From: an uncultured Pseudomonadota bacterium
GTDB taxonomy: Bacteria; Pseudomonadota; Alphaproteobacteria; RF32; CAG-239
Direction: 5' to 3'
Assembly (NCBI GenBank): GCA_902761535.1
Contig: CACWKS010000005.1
Coordinates: forward strand, 59,565-123,564
DNA: 64,000 nt
In this document: piece by piece, positions 34,354-41,937 of the stretch
Layout of the letters: each line of letters begins with the position of its first letter
Numbering within the stretch: position 1 is the first letter of the stretch
The notes under the pieces: generated by a model
Told to the model about the DNA's origin: nothing
Database searches by the model: none
The model's input: only the letters and a program-made list of their open reading frames with translations
Translations under genes and position numbers: made by a program

Positions 34354-34746
34354 TATCATTTTTTTTACCGACGGAATTAATGGAATATCCGCTTGAGCAA
34401 ATTCGTAATTATCTAATTCATCAACATTAACCCAAGCTGTCGCAACATGTTCATTATCGGTGATAGTATCATTTTCGTTTATTAAATATGCCTTAAACAA
34501 ATTAATTGTAACTTTGGCAAAATCATAAACATGGATATTCTGAGCTACAAAATCAGCGATTTTCGTTTCAATCCCTAACTCTTCTCTCAATTCTCTTTGC
34601 AAAGCCTGTTGCAATGTTTCCCCTTTTTCGATTTTTCCTCCGGGAAATTCCCAAACCAAAGCAGGCAACTTATTACCGGGACGACGTGCAATAAAAACTT
34701 TATTCCCTTTACACAACATTGCTGCCACTACCGATATTTCTTTCAT
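34351..34746 (-). CDS. NUDIX hydrolase, MutT/NudG-like
   Basis: A 131-residue protein with a complete Nudix box, GGKIEKGETLQQALQRELRE followed by ELG (residues about 36-58; G-x5-E-x7-REUxEExGU), so it should hydrolyse a nucleoside diphosphate derivative. The N-terminal VVAAMLCKGNKVFIARRP and WEFPGGK resemble MutT and NudG, which clear oxidised nucleotides. Substrate cannot be fixed from sequence. The start has GGAG upstream. It stands alone. Confidence 0.9.
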   Translation of the reverse strand: MKEISVVAAMLCKGNKVFIARRPGNKLPALVWEFPGGKIEKGETLQQALQRELREELGIETKIADFVAQNIHVYDFAKVTINLFKAYLINENDTITDNEHVATAWVNVDELDNYEFAQADIPLIPSVKKMI

Positions 34747-34857
34747 TATTCCGCTCCTAAATTAAAAAAATTATAATTTTATTTTGTACTTAAAACTTGA
34801 TAAGTCAAATAAATAAGTTTAAATTAATAAAAAAATCATCTGAAAGGTATATTAAAT

Positions 34858-35295
34858 ATGAAAAAATTTTTAATAGCATTATTCACTATCTTGATTGTAA
34901 TCCCAATATCTTTTACCTACGCAACTGAAGAACAAATCGATTCTGATAATGAAGAAACTTTCATGACTGAAGAAGAAAAAGAATATCAGGAATATCTTGA
35001 AAAAATAAAAAAAGAACGGGCTCTTGAAACCAATCCTCTTAAGAAAAAAGCCATAGCTAAAACTGAAGAACGCGAAAAAAAATATCAAGAAATATTAAAA
35101 CGCAAAGAAGAAAAATCTTCTGTTTTTCAAAAAAAAGCCGCTATTCAAGCTGAAAAAAAGAAAATACAGCAAATTAAAGAAATGCAAAATACTCCCAAAT
35201 CCCGTTTTACCAAAAAAGCAGAACAACGTGCTCAGAAGCGTGCCTTAAAACAAAAATTACGTGAAGAGAAATTACATCACAACCCCAAAAAATAA
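34858..35295 (+). CDS. Exported highly charged helical protein
   Basis: A 145-residue protein with a signal peptide (1-22, ending YAT) and a mature part made almost only of Lys, Glu, Gln, Arg and Ala in one long predicted helix (EEEKEYQEYLEKIKKERALE, then KKAEQRAQKRALKQKLREE). No Cys. It may be a periplasmic coiled coil; no family recognised. GAAAGG stands before the ATG. Confidence 0.6.
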   Translation: MKKFLIALFTILIVIPISFTYATEEQIDSDNEETFMTEEEKEYQEYLEKIKKERALETNPLKKKAIAKTEEREKKYQEILKRKEEKSSVFQKKAAIQAEKKKIQQIKEMQNTPKSRFTKKAEQRAQKRALKQKLREEKLHHNPKK

Positions 35296-35380
35296 TTTTT
35301 TTATAATATAAACGATTTATTAACCTAAATCGTATATTTATACTTGCGAAAATAACCTAATTTTTATTTGGAGAACTACC

Positions 35381-35680
35381 ATGTATAATTTTAATGAAGA
35401 TGCTATCAGAGTAGCTGCTTATTACATTTGGAAAAATAACGGTTGTCAACAAGGTACAGCCTTGAGCGACTGGGATGCAGCAATACACCAATTATCGCTA
35501 AATGCTGCTTTTTCAACCAAATTAAGTGATAAAACAACACACGGCAAAAATACAAATTCTTCTTACTTAAGCAAAAATTCAACTAAATCGACTAGCTCCA
35601 AGTCTAAAACCTTAAAAAATGTAAAATCTTTGGTTTTAAATCCTATTTCTGCTTTGAAAACTTCCAGCAAGAAGAAATAG
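35381..35680 (+). CDS. Small DUF2934-like protein with Ser/Lys-rich tail
   Basis: A 99-residue protein. Residues 5-36 (EDAIRVAAYYIWKNNG, then GTALSDWDAAIHQL) match the short DUF2934 pattern, I-R-x-x-AY-x-x-W-x-x-x-G and DW-x-x-A, found in small proteins of proteobacteria with unknown role. The remainder is a Ser/Thr/Lys-rich, probably disordered tail. TTTGGAG lies about 9 bases before the ATG. A strong terminator follows, so it is monocistronic. Confidence 0.7.
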   Translation: MYNFNEDAIRVAAYYIWKNNGCQQGTALSDWDAAIHQLSLNAAFSTKLSDKTTHGKNTNSSYLSKNSTKSTSSKSKTLKNVKSLVLNPISALKTSSKKK

Positions 35681-35703
35681 TTAAATTCACCAAAATAGAA
35701 TTT

Positions 35704-35732
35704 ATCCCCGTTATTTTAACGGGGATTTTTTG
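35704..35732. terminator. Bidirectional terminator
   Basis: ATCCCCGTT pairs with AACGGGGAT around ATTTT, followed by TTTTTG. It ends the DUF2934-like gene; the GtrA stop codon lies in the stem. Confidence 0.85.
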
Positions 35733-36160
35733 TTATTAAATGCAAAATACTTCATCAAAATGTAACCGGTTATGGTTGTACAGGCTGTAGCTATTATTTG
35801 TCCTATATAAGGATTCATTTTTATTCCGTTTACCAATAATTCTAAAATCACCGCATTTATAATATAAGAAGTAACCCAAACCCCCAAGCATTTTATATAC
35901 TCTTTAATCCATTTTGACCATTTACCCCTGGTACAAAAAACAAAAATTTTCTGAGTTGTAAAAGATGAAAAAGAAGAAATTATCCAAGACCACATTAAAG
36001 CCATCTGATAATATTGCGCCCCCCACCATAAAATCATTAAAACATACAAAATATATGATACGGTGGCGTTGAATCCGCCTACCAACAAAAAACGCAACTT
36101 GTCCGGCAGTCTAAACCACCAATTCCATACCGCCCCCAAAAGTTTTAGCAACATCGACAT
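35711..36160 (-). CDS. GtrA-family four-span membrane protein
   Basis: A 149-residue protein of the GtrA/DPMS family: four membrane spans, with RFLLVGGFNATVSYILYVLM at the first and FTTQKIFVF after the second. GtrA proteins are thought to flip or hand over polyprenyl-linked sugars. It begins one base after the stop of the hook-type gene, so it is probably read from the sigma-54 promoter at 37415-37430. That link between a sugar-lipid protein and a flagellar gene is unusual; a role in modifying flagellar proteins is only a guess. Confidence 0.88.
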   Translation of the reverse strand: MSMLLKLLGAVWNWWFRLPDKLRFLLVGGFNATVSYILYVLMILWWGAQYYQMALMWSWIISSFSSFTTQKIFVFCTRGKWSKWIKEYIKCLGVWVTSYIINAVILELLVNGIKMNPYIGQIIATACTTITGYILMKYFAFNNKKSPLK

Positions 36161-36161
36161 T

Positions 36162-37373
36162 CTAACTTTTTAAATCTACCAACAAAGAAAGCATTTCATC
36201 ATTAACCGTAAAACTTTGTGCATTCAACGAATAAGCTCGCTGAGTTACAATCATTTTTGAAAATTCTTCAGATAAGTCAACCGTTGAACGCTCTACCGAA
36301 TTTGGCACTACCAAATCTGTAGTATCGACATAAAAACTGTTTCCTACATCAGCATTAGCCGTATATAAGGTTGTATTAAAAGGATCCAAATTTTCCGGTG
36401 CCGTAAATCCCGTAATTGCAAGTTTTGCTATATTATAAGAAGCAGCACTACCGTAAACTGCCTTTAATATTCCGTCCTTATCAAAAGTAAATCCGGTCAA
36501 ATCAGCCGAAGGAGAACCATCTTGATCAATTCTAAACACCTGAGATGTCTCTGCGTACTGCGTCATTTTACTTAAATCAATTGCTACTTGGCTCGAACTG
36601 CCGTCATTCCAATTGATAGAAGCACTAACCACTTCCGGAGAACGCAAAGTCCCATCGGTATTAAACAAAATCTCCATAGCATCTCCGGTTGCCGTTCCGT
36701 CCTGCATATCAAAACTCAAAAACCAAGCATTTTCTCTTGTCTCATCTTTTGTCAGCACCATATTTAAATTCTCACCGTCATAATTTTCGGAATAAATATT
36801 CAAAGTATAAATACTGTTTGTCACACCTTGAGAAGGCACATTGGCAATTATTTGTGCTTTGGTCGTTTCCCTTTGCGGCATAATCTCCGGAACATCTATT
36901 ATTATTTCACTGGCATTATTACTGAATTCATCTCCGCCGTTTATTGCATTAAATCCTAATACATGCATTCCTCCTTTAGTCTGAAGATAAGTTACCCCAT
37001 CTGTGGTAATTTTTGCAAAATCACCTGCTCGTGTATAGTAAATATTGCCTACTTCATCATTGACCGTAAAAAAAGCATTGTTATTATCCGAAATTGCTAC
37101 ATCAAAAATATTACCGGTATTAGAAATCATCCCTTGTTGTAATATATTATCTCTGTCCCAAGTCTCTACACCTGTTATTGCCACGCGTGAGGAATGCAAA
37201 CCGCTCTGTGCACCGTAATTAAAACCGCGATTTCCCAATAACGTATTAAACAAAGTTTCTTTTTGTTTATAACCGTTGGTATTCATATTAACAATATTAT
37301 CCGACACTGTATTCAGTGAATGGCTCATAGCATTAAGCCCCGTAACTGAAGGAATAAAGCTGGCTATAGTCAT
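36162..37373 (-). CDS. Second flagellar hook/basal-body protein (FlgE-like)
   Basis: A 403-residue FlgE/F/G-family protein. The N-terminal helix has SLNTVSDNIVNMNTNGYKQK and the C-terminus VDLSEEFSKMIVTQRAYSLN, both diagnostic of axial rod/hook proteins. Length and central D1/D2-type domains (RAGDFAKITTDGVTYLQTKG) fit a hook protein. ATG 37373 has GAGAGG 6 bases upstream; a longer frame starting at 37439 would run through the sigma-54 promoter and is rejected. It differs clearly from the 706-residue FlgE at 10748. Confidence 0.9.
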   Translation of the reverse strand: MTIASFIPSVTGLNAMSHSLNTVSDNIVNMNTNGYKQKETLFNTLLGNRGFNYGAQSGLHSSRVAITGVETWDRDNILQQGMISNTGNIFDVAISDNNNAFFTVNDEVGNIYYTRAGDFAKITTDGVTYLQTKGGMHVLGFNAINGGDEFSNNASEIIIDVPEIMPQRETTKAQIIANVPSQGVTNSIYTLNIYSENYDGENLNMVLTKDETRENAWFLSFDMQDGTATGDAMEILFNTDGTLRSPEVVSASINWNDGSSSQVAIDLSKMTQYAETSQVFRIDQDGSPSADLTGFTFDKDGILKAVYGSAASYNIAKLAITGFTAPENLDPFNTTLYTANADVGNSFYVDTTDLVVPNSVERSTVDLSEEFSKMIVTQRAYSLNAQSFTVNDEMLSLLVDLKS

Positions 37374-37414
37374 AACAAACCTCTCAAAAATTCCATTAAT
37401 CCTAAGAAATAAGA

Positions 37415-37430
37415 TGCAATTTTTATGCCA
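37415..37430 (-). promoter_or_regulatory. Sigma-54 promoter of the second hook-type gene
   Basis: Minus strand reads TGGCATAAAAATTGCA, matching TGGCAN-N5-TTGCA with the GG and GC elements at the right distance. RNA would start near 37404, leaving a leader of about 30 bases. Confidence 0.83.
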
Positions 37431-37435
37431 AAAAA

Positions 37436-38059
37436 TCAAAAATTATTTTTTTCTAATCCAACCGTAGTAGGCTCACTATGCCCGGAATAAAGAACAGTAT
37501 TATCGGGCAATGTTAAAACTTTATTTTTGATACTGTTCATTAATTGCACAAAATCACCTCCCGGAAAATGCGTTGCCCCATAAGAATCCTTAAATATGGT
37601 ATCACCGACAAAGGCAATATTATTATCTTTATCATAATAAACCACACTATCTTGGGTATGTCCGGGGGTATAAATAACTCTCAGCCCCGCAGACTTATCA
37701 TCATTCCAACCGACCATTTCGCCGTCTTCCAAATATTGTGCTTGCTCTAATATAATCGGTTTCGGAGTCATTCCCGAAAGATTAAACTGTGGACTGCTCA
37801 AATATTGCTTACCTTTAATGTGAATAAAATAAGAAACTCTCAAAGTATCGGCAATTTGTTGCACCGCTCCGATATGATCAAAATGACCATGTGTCAGTAG
37901 TATTTTTTCAATTTTCCAATTATTTTCTCTTATTATTTGCAATAAATGCTCTGCCTCCGCCGCCGGATCAATTAAAACTCCTTTACCGCTTTTCTCATCA
38001 ACATAAAAATAAGCATTAGTCGTTAAATAATGACTTACCGGAACAGTTTGCACAATCAT
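37436..38059 (-). CDS. Metallo-beta-lactamase-fold hydrolase (glyoxalase II-like)
   Basis: A 207-residue protein; ATG 38059 has AGGAG 7 bases upstream. It shows the metal-binding THGHFDHIGA motif, YTPGHTQDSVVYY, and the later FVGDTIFKDSYGATHFPGG and YSGHSEPTT that supply the Asp and last His. Such proteins hydrolyse thioesters or similar bonds, often glyoxalase II-type. Substrate is not certain. It has no signal peptide. Confidence 0.9.
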   Translation of the reverse strand: MIVQTVPVSHYLTTNAYFYVDEKSGKGVLIDPAAEAEHLLQIIRENNWKIEKILLTHGHFDHIGAVQQIADTLRVSYFIHIKGKQYLSSPQFNLSGMTPKPIILEQAQYLEDGEMVGWNDDKSAGLRVIYTPGHTQDSVVYYDKDNNIAFVGDTIFKDSYGATHFPGGDFVQLMNSIKNKVLTLPDNTVLYSGHSEPTTVGLEKNNF

Positions 38060-38147
38060 TTCTCTCTCCTCAGCTATCTCGATATTATACTTATAAATAA
38101 AACAAAAAAAGGCAAGACACAATCCGAAAATTGTTCTTGCCACATTT

Positions 38148-38585
38148 CTACAAACAGACGTAACTCTGGCGAAATAACAAGCTCATCGTATCGCTGTCAA
38201 ACCACACTCGCAAGATAAAGTCATTTCCTACCCTTACATCTGTATCATCGTCAATGACATAGGTCTTGCCGGCAGCCCAAATCTCCGCCCCCGAATATCC
38301 GGAAGCCATAAAGCCGTTTTGCACTTCGCCTTTTAGGGACTGGGACCAAATAGTCAAAATCCCTTCTCTGGTAGACACAAACGTCTGCCAATCAATAGCC
38401 GGAAGAAACACCGTTACTCCATTGACTGCTGTGTCAATTACTCGCATTTCTTCCCCTAATGATTTCAATAAAACCAGCTGAGTTACTTCTTTTTCGTCAA
38501 CCGACTTCCCGGAGTTTTCTGCCTTCTCCGGACGATTACACGCTGCTAACAACAGCAACAATGTAACCATAAAAATTTTCTTCAT
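38148..38585 (-). CDS. Hypothetical lipoprotein
   Basis: A 145-residue protein with lipobox LLAAC (Cys16) after a short signal. The mature part has GVTVFLPAIDWQTFVSTREG, GAEIWAAGKTYVIDDDTDVR and DFILRVWFDSDTMSLLF, a beta-rich pattern. No family recognised. There is no Shine-Dalgarno sequence before ATG 38585; upstream, TTGCTT and TACTAT with a 17-base spacer may form the promoter (near 38639-38666). The traits match the lipoprotein at 13463-13864. Confidence 0.65.
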   Translation of the reverse strand: MKKIFMVTLLLLLAACNRPEKAENSGKSVDEKEVTQLVLLKSLGEEMRVIDTAVNGVTVFLPAIDWQTFVSTREGILTIWSQSLKGEVQNGFMASGYSGAEIWAAGKTYVIDDDTDVRVGNDFILRVWFDSDTMSLLFRQSYVCL

Positions 38586-38713
38586 ATATTTTAATTTTAA
38601 TTAATAATTCGCATTAATTGTATCATTCGGCGCAATAGTAATCATATTTTATTTATAAAGCAAGTTTTTTTCTTAAATTTTGTCTTTATCCGTTTACAAT
38701 TAATCTGCGAGCA

Positions 38714-38747
38714 TAAAAAAAAGCCCTCTGAACGAGGGCTTTTTTTA
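38714..38747 (-). terminator. Terminator downstream of tRNA-His
   Basis: AAGCCCTC pairs with GAGGGCTT around TGAAC, flanked by A7 and T7, so it would work on either strand; here it closes the tRNA-His transcript. Confidence 0.85.
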
Positions 38748-38749
38748 GA

Positions 38750-38827
38750 TGGGGCGGATTATGAGACTCGAACTCACGACATCTGGTACCACAAACCAGC
38801 GCTCTAACCAACTGAGCTAAATCCGCC
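38750..38827 (-). tRNA. tRNA-His (GTG), with encoded G-1 and CCA
   Basis: On the minus strand the cloverleaf reads GGCGGATTTAGCTCAGTTGG at its 5' end. Counting from the D stem GCTC, the acceptor is GCGGATT pairing with AATCCGC, leaving a G at -1 facing C73, the His identity pair; CCA follows in the gene. The anticodon loop is TTGTGGT, anticodon GTG. Confidence 0.95.
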
Positions 38828-38961
38828 ATGCGAATAACTCCTTTTAACGATAATCACTAATAAAGTCAAGATAATTTTATAAAAAAAATATTTTGTTAAG
38901 AATTTGTTTGCTTTTTCCGTTTTATAATAAATAAAAATCAACGTTATCTATAGAGAATGCA

Positions 38962-40134
38962 ATGTTTTACAGAAAAATTATTTCCTTGCTGTGTTTTCTC
39001 GCAGCTGTTATGTTTTTGACCGACGATTGTTGGGCTGCTCGTTTCAAGCGCAGCCAGTCATCTATTGTTATTGATGCTGATTCCGGCAAAGTTATCAGTT
39101 CATCTAATGCTGATGAACGCCGCTATCCGGCCTCATTAACTAAACTTATGACTTTATATATTACATTTGATGCCCTTAACAAAGGTAAACTTAAATTATC
39201 CGATCGGCTCAAAGTTTCGCGTCATGCTGCAGGTCAAACACCTTCTAAAATAGATGTCAGAACCGGAGAAACCATCTCGGTTGAAAATGCCATTAAAGCA
39301 TTGATTGTAAAATCTGCCAATGATTGTGCTGTAGTTTTAGCCGAAGCTTTGGGTAAAACCGAAGACAACTTTGCTAAAATCATGACACAAACCGCCAAAG
39401 ATCTCGGCATGAATCATACTACTTTCAAAAACGCTTCCGGCCTGCCCCACCCCGGACAAAAAACGACTGCTCGCGATATGGCTATCTTGGGAAGTGCCGT
39501 CTATCACCATTTTCCCGAATATTACAAACTTTTTTCCACCAGAAAGTTTCAATATAAAGGTAAAACCTTTTTCACTCATAATCATCTGTTGAAAAAATAT
39601 AAAGGAACCGATGGTATGAAAACCGGCTATACCAATGCTGCCGGCTATAATATTGTTACTTCTGCCAAACGCAACGGCAAAAGAGTTATTGCCGTAGTTA
39701 TGGGACATAACAGCATTAAAGAACGTGATACTAAAGTTGCATCATTGATGACTAAAGGTTTTCAAAAAATCGGCAAATCAGAAGCTGCTCCTCAAGTTAT
39801 AGCTCAGGCGGAAATAATCCCTCAACCGGAAACTGCTCAACCATCGGAAACAAACGACAATTCTTGGGCAATTCAGGTAGGTGCATTCTCAAACTATGCC
39901 AGAGCTCGCAACTATGCTCTTAACATCCAAAGCTCGTTAAAACCTGATTATGCCGCTAAAACTTCAGTTAATGTTGAACCGTTTTCCAAAGGATATTCAG
40001 TAATTTATCGTTCTCAATTGGTCGGATTGGAAAAAAATGAAGCGGATAAGTCATGTTACCAATTGCAACGCGCCAAAAAGTCTTGTATCGTAGTGCAAAC
40101 TGATAGCAAAACACAATTGGCAATGGTTAATTAA
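38962..40134 (+). CDS. D-alanyl-D-alanine carboxypeptidase (S11, DacA-like) with SPOR domain
   Basis: A 390-residue exported penicillin-binding protein. Signal peptide 1-25. Active-site motifs are all present: SLTK (S58, K61), SAN (S118), KTG (220-222). The C-terminal 85 residues (about 303-385) form a SPOR domain (WAIQVGAFSNYARARNYALN), which binds glycan strands stripped of stem peptides and targets proteins to the division site. It trims the terminal D-Ala of peptidoglycan. The mipZ start follows two bases after the stop, so envelope and division functions are coupled here. Confidence 0.95.
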   Translation: MFYRKIISLLCFLAAVMFLTDDCWAARFKRSQSSIVIDADSGKVISSSNADERRYPASLTKLMTLYITFDALNKGKLKLSDRLKVSRHAAGQTPSKIDVRTGETISVENAIKALIVKSANDCAVVLAEALGKTEDNFAKIMTQTAKDLGMNHTTFKNASGLPHPGQKTTARDMAILGSAVYHHFPEYYKLFSTRKFQYKGKTFFTHNHLLKKYKGTDGMKTGYTNAAGYNIVTSAKRNGKRVIAVVMGHNSIKERDTKVASLMTKGFQKIGKSEAAPQVIAQAEIIPQPETAQPSETNDNSWAIQVGAFSNYARARNYALNIQSSLKPDYAAKTSVNVEPFSKGYSVIYRSQLVGLEKNEADKSCYQLQRAKKSCIVVQTDSKTQLAMVN

Positions 40135-40136
40135 CA

Positions 40137-40928
40137 ATGGAAACACCCAAAAAAGCTCATATCATAGTTGTTAGCAACGAAAAAGGCGGCACCGGAAAGT
40201 CAACCTTATCCATGCATTTGGCAATTAAGTTAATGTATGAAAAATACAACGTTGCCGTAATTGATTTGGATGCCCGCCAAGGAAGTCTCAGCAAATACGT
40301 TAATTCCCGCCGTGACTTTTGCAAAAAAAACAACATCAGCCTGCCGATTCCTTTACATTATGAATTTGAGCCGTTAGACGACAAGTCTAATGCCCGTGAA
40401 GTAAAATCCACCATTGAAGATTTATCCTCACGCGTTGATGCCATCGTTATTGACACTCCCGGTGCTAAAAATTATTTATTTGATATAGCTCACCTTTATC
40501 CTCATACTTTAATAACTCCGATCAGCGATAGTTTGGTTGACCTGTCGGTAATCGCCGAGATTAATCCTGATAACGGTGAAATTATCCGCACCGGCAAATA
40601 TGCCGAATATATCTGGGAAGTCAAAAAACAACTGGCAGCTAAAGGTTTGCCCTATCTTAACTGGGTGATTTGCGGCAACCGTATATCCAATTTACGTTCG
40701 CGTAATAAAGACCTTATTTTTGAAAAACTGGAAAATCTGTCAAAGCTGTATGGTTTCCGCTTTACTAAAGGTCTAAAAGATCGCGTTATTTATAAAGAGC
40801 TTTTCTTAAATGGTTTGACCGTGCTCGACCTCAACCAGCCCGGCCTTAATTCGCGTATGTCAATGTCGCAACTGGCCGCCAAAATGGAGCTTAACGACGT
40901 CGCCGAATTTATCTTTTCCCAGGAGTAG
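40137..40928 (+). CDS. mipZ: Division-plane positioning ATPase MipZ
   Basis: A 263-residue ParA/MinD-type ATPase. Walker A is EKGGTGKST (residues 15-23), with IDLDARQGSLSKYVNSR and the later DLSVIAEINPDNGEI, typical of MipZ, which is confined to alphaproteobacteria, binds ParB near the origin and keeps FtsZ away from the poles. It is directly after the DD-carboxypeptidase gene and is closed by a terminator. No parB in the window. Confidence 0.94.
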   Translation: METPKKAHIIVVSNEKGGTGKSTLSMHLAIKLMYEKYNVAVIDLDARQGSLSKYVNSRRDFCKKNNISLPIPLHYEFEPLDDKSNAREVKSTIEDLSSRVDAIVIDTPGAKNYLFDIAHLYPHTLITPISDSLVDLSVIAEINPDNGEIIRTGKYAEYIWEVKKQLAAKGLPYLNWVICGNRISNLRSRNKDLIFEKLENLSKLYGFRFTKGLKDRVIYKELFLNGLTVLDLNQPGLNSRMSMSQLAAKMELNDVAEFIFSQE

Positions 40929-40952
40929 CTTTTAAGTTTACATTCAAACTTT

Positions 40953-40986
40953 AAGTCCCCCGTTTCATCAAACGAGGGACTTTTTT
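40953..40986 (+). terminator. Rho-independent terminator of mipZ
   Basis: AAGTCCC and CGTTT pair with AAACG and GGGACTT around CATC, followed by TTTT. Confidence 0.85.
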
Positions 40987-41002
40987 AATGATAGCTGTTT
41001 GA

Positions 41003-41560
41003 TTATTTGCTACCTTTTTGGGCGCGTTTGGCTTTCATTATAGCTTTAGTAATTTCAGTTTGCTCTTTTGCTGTTTTGCGATGTCCGGCAGTTACTTTGC
41101 CGGTTTTAACATCTGCTGTTTTACCGACTTTATCGCCAAGTTTTTCACGGAGCATATCGACTTTGAGTTGTAATCTGTCTGGTTCAGTGAGAAATTTAAT
41201 AAGAGTTATGTTTGCATCACTAGATTTCACTCCAAGATCATAACAAGCTTGCCTAAGATAATCTTCTTCATATTTCGCTAAGTCTTCTCCGATAGATATT
41301 ATATTGTTATTTTTATCTGTAGCGAATAATAGATTACCACTGTCAGTTTTTGTAATCTTACTTCCATCTTTTTGTTTTTCTGTTATAGTTAAAACTTCAC
41401 CATCTTCATCATATCTTGTTATTGTTGAATCAGTTTGTATTTCTGCAAGCCATTCACTATTATGAAATTCATTATATGTTTCTTTGCGTCCATCAGGATA
41501 ATAGGATATCCTTCCAAAACCATATTCCTCACTGGTACAATGGCACTCGCCATTCATCAT
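41003..41560 (-). CDS. Hypothetical protein, probably 5'-truncated
   Basis: A 185-residue frame from ATG 41560. The first part has repeated short strands with DG turns (YYPDGRKETYNEF, YDEDGEVLTITEKQKDGSKI), like RHS or MORN-type sequence; the second half is helical and basic, ending KAIMKAKRAQKGSK. Sense-like codons continue in frame upstream of the ATG for about 20 residues to a stop just past an inverted repeat at 41578-41594, and there is no Shine-Dalgarno sequence, so the true N-terminus may have been lost. Function unknown. Confidence 0.5.
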   Translation of the reverse strand: MMNGECHCTSEEYGFGRISYYPDGRKETYNEFHNSEWLAEIQTDSTITRYDEDGEVLTITEKQKDGSKITKTDSGNLLFATDKNNNIISIGEDLAKYEEDYLRQACYDLGVKSSDANITLIKFLTEPDRLQLKVDMLREKLGDKVGKTADVKTGKVTAGHRKTAKEQTEITKAIMKAKRAQKGSK

Positions 41561-41577
41561 TTCCCATTTATAATTAT

Positions 41578-41594
41578 AACGTTTAAATCGAGCA
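41578..41594 (+). repeat. Left arm of a 17-base inverted repeat
   Basis: AACGTTTAAATCGAGCA, the exact reverse complement of 41738-41754; the two arms bound a 177-base segment. Confidence 0.75.
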
Positions 41595-41737
41595 CTCGGA
41601 AAAGGAAAATTTTAAGCAAAAACAAAAAATAATTATTGCGTTTCTGTTAACCGAATCTTAAGCAAAATCAATGTATAAATCATATGAAAGATTTCTCTTG
41701 CGTATTAGACAAAATTGTGCTATTATGTGTTTATAAA

Positions 41738-41766
41738 TGCTCGATTTAAACGTTGGTTTAAATCGA
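41738..41766. repeat. Right arm of the inverted repeat, within a perfect hairpin
   Basis: TGCTCGATTTAAACGTT (41738-41754) is the right arm. It also pairs locally: TCGATTTAAAC (41741-41751), loop GTTG, GTTTAAATCGA (41756-41766). Confidence 0.75.
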
Positions 41767-41867
41767 TCAATTTTTATATCATAACATATTGAAAATATTG
41801 ACTATTTTTAACATTAATATTTTTTTCCGTTATTTGTAATAAACATTTGATAACTGCTCTATCTCTC

Positions 41868-41896
41868 TTGTATTTATCCTCAATTATTGCTATGTT
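41868..41896 (+). promoter_or_regulatory. Possible promoter of pgm
   Basis: TTGTAT (41868-41873), 17-base spacer, TATGTT (41891-41896); start near 41903, leaving a 35-base leader with AGGAG before ATG 41938. Confidence 0.4.
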
Positions 41897-41937
41897 AAGC
41901 TCATAATTATTCCACAAGTCAACTGTTAGGAGCAAAT

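Larger units (their letters stand above)
41561..41937. other. Non-coding stretch with inverted repeats before pgm
   Basis: Contains three copies of the core TCGATTTAAAC: one at 41578-41594 and two facing each other at 41738-41766. The rest is AT-rich with no accepted gene; the pgm promoter lies at its right end. Confidence 0.6.

Noticed and set aside
37374..37439. Upstream extension of the second hook-type protein
   Set aside because: The extension would be read from within the sigma-54 promoter, while the ATG at 37373 has GAGAGG and begins the conserved helix.
41741..41766. CtrA binding site before pgm
   Set aside because: The two TTAA half-sites are 8 bases apart; the CtrA consensus needs 7. 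The sequence is better explained as a perfect hairpin.
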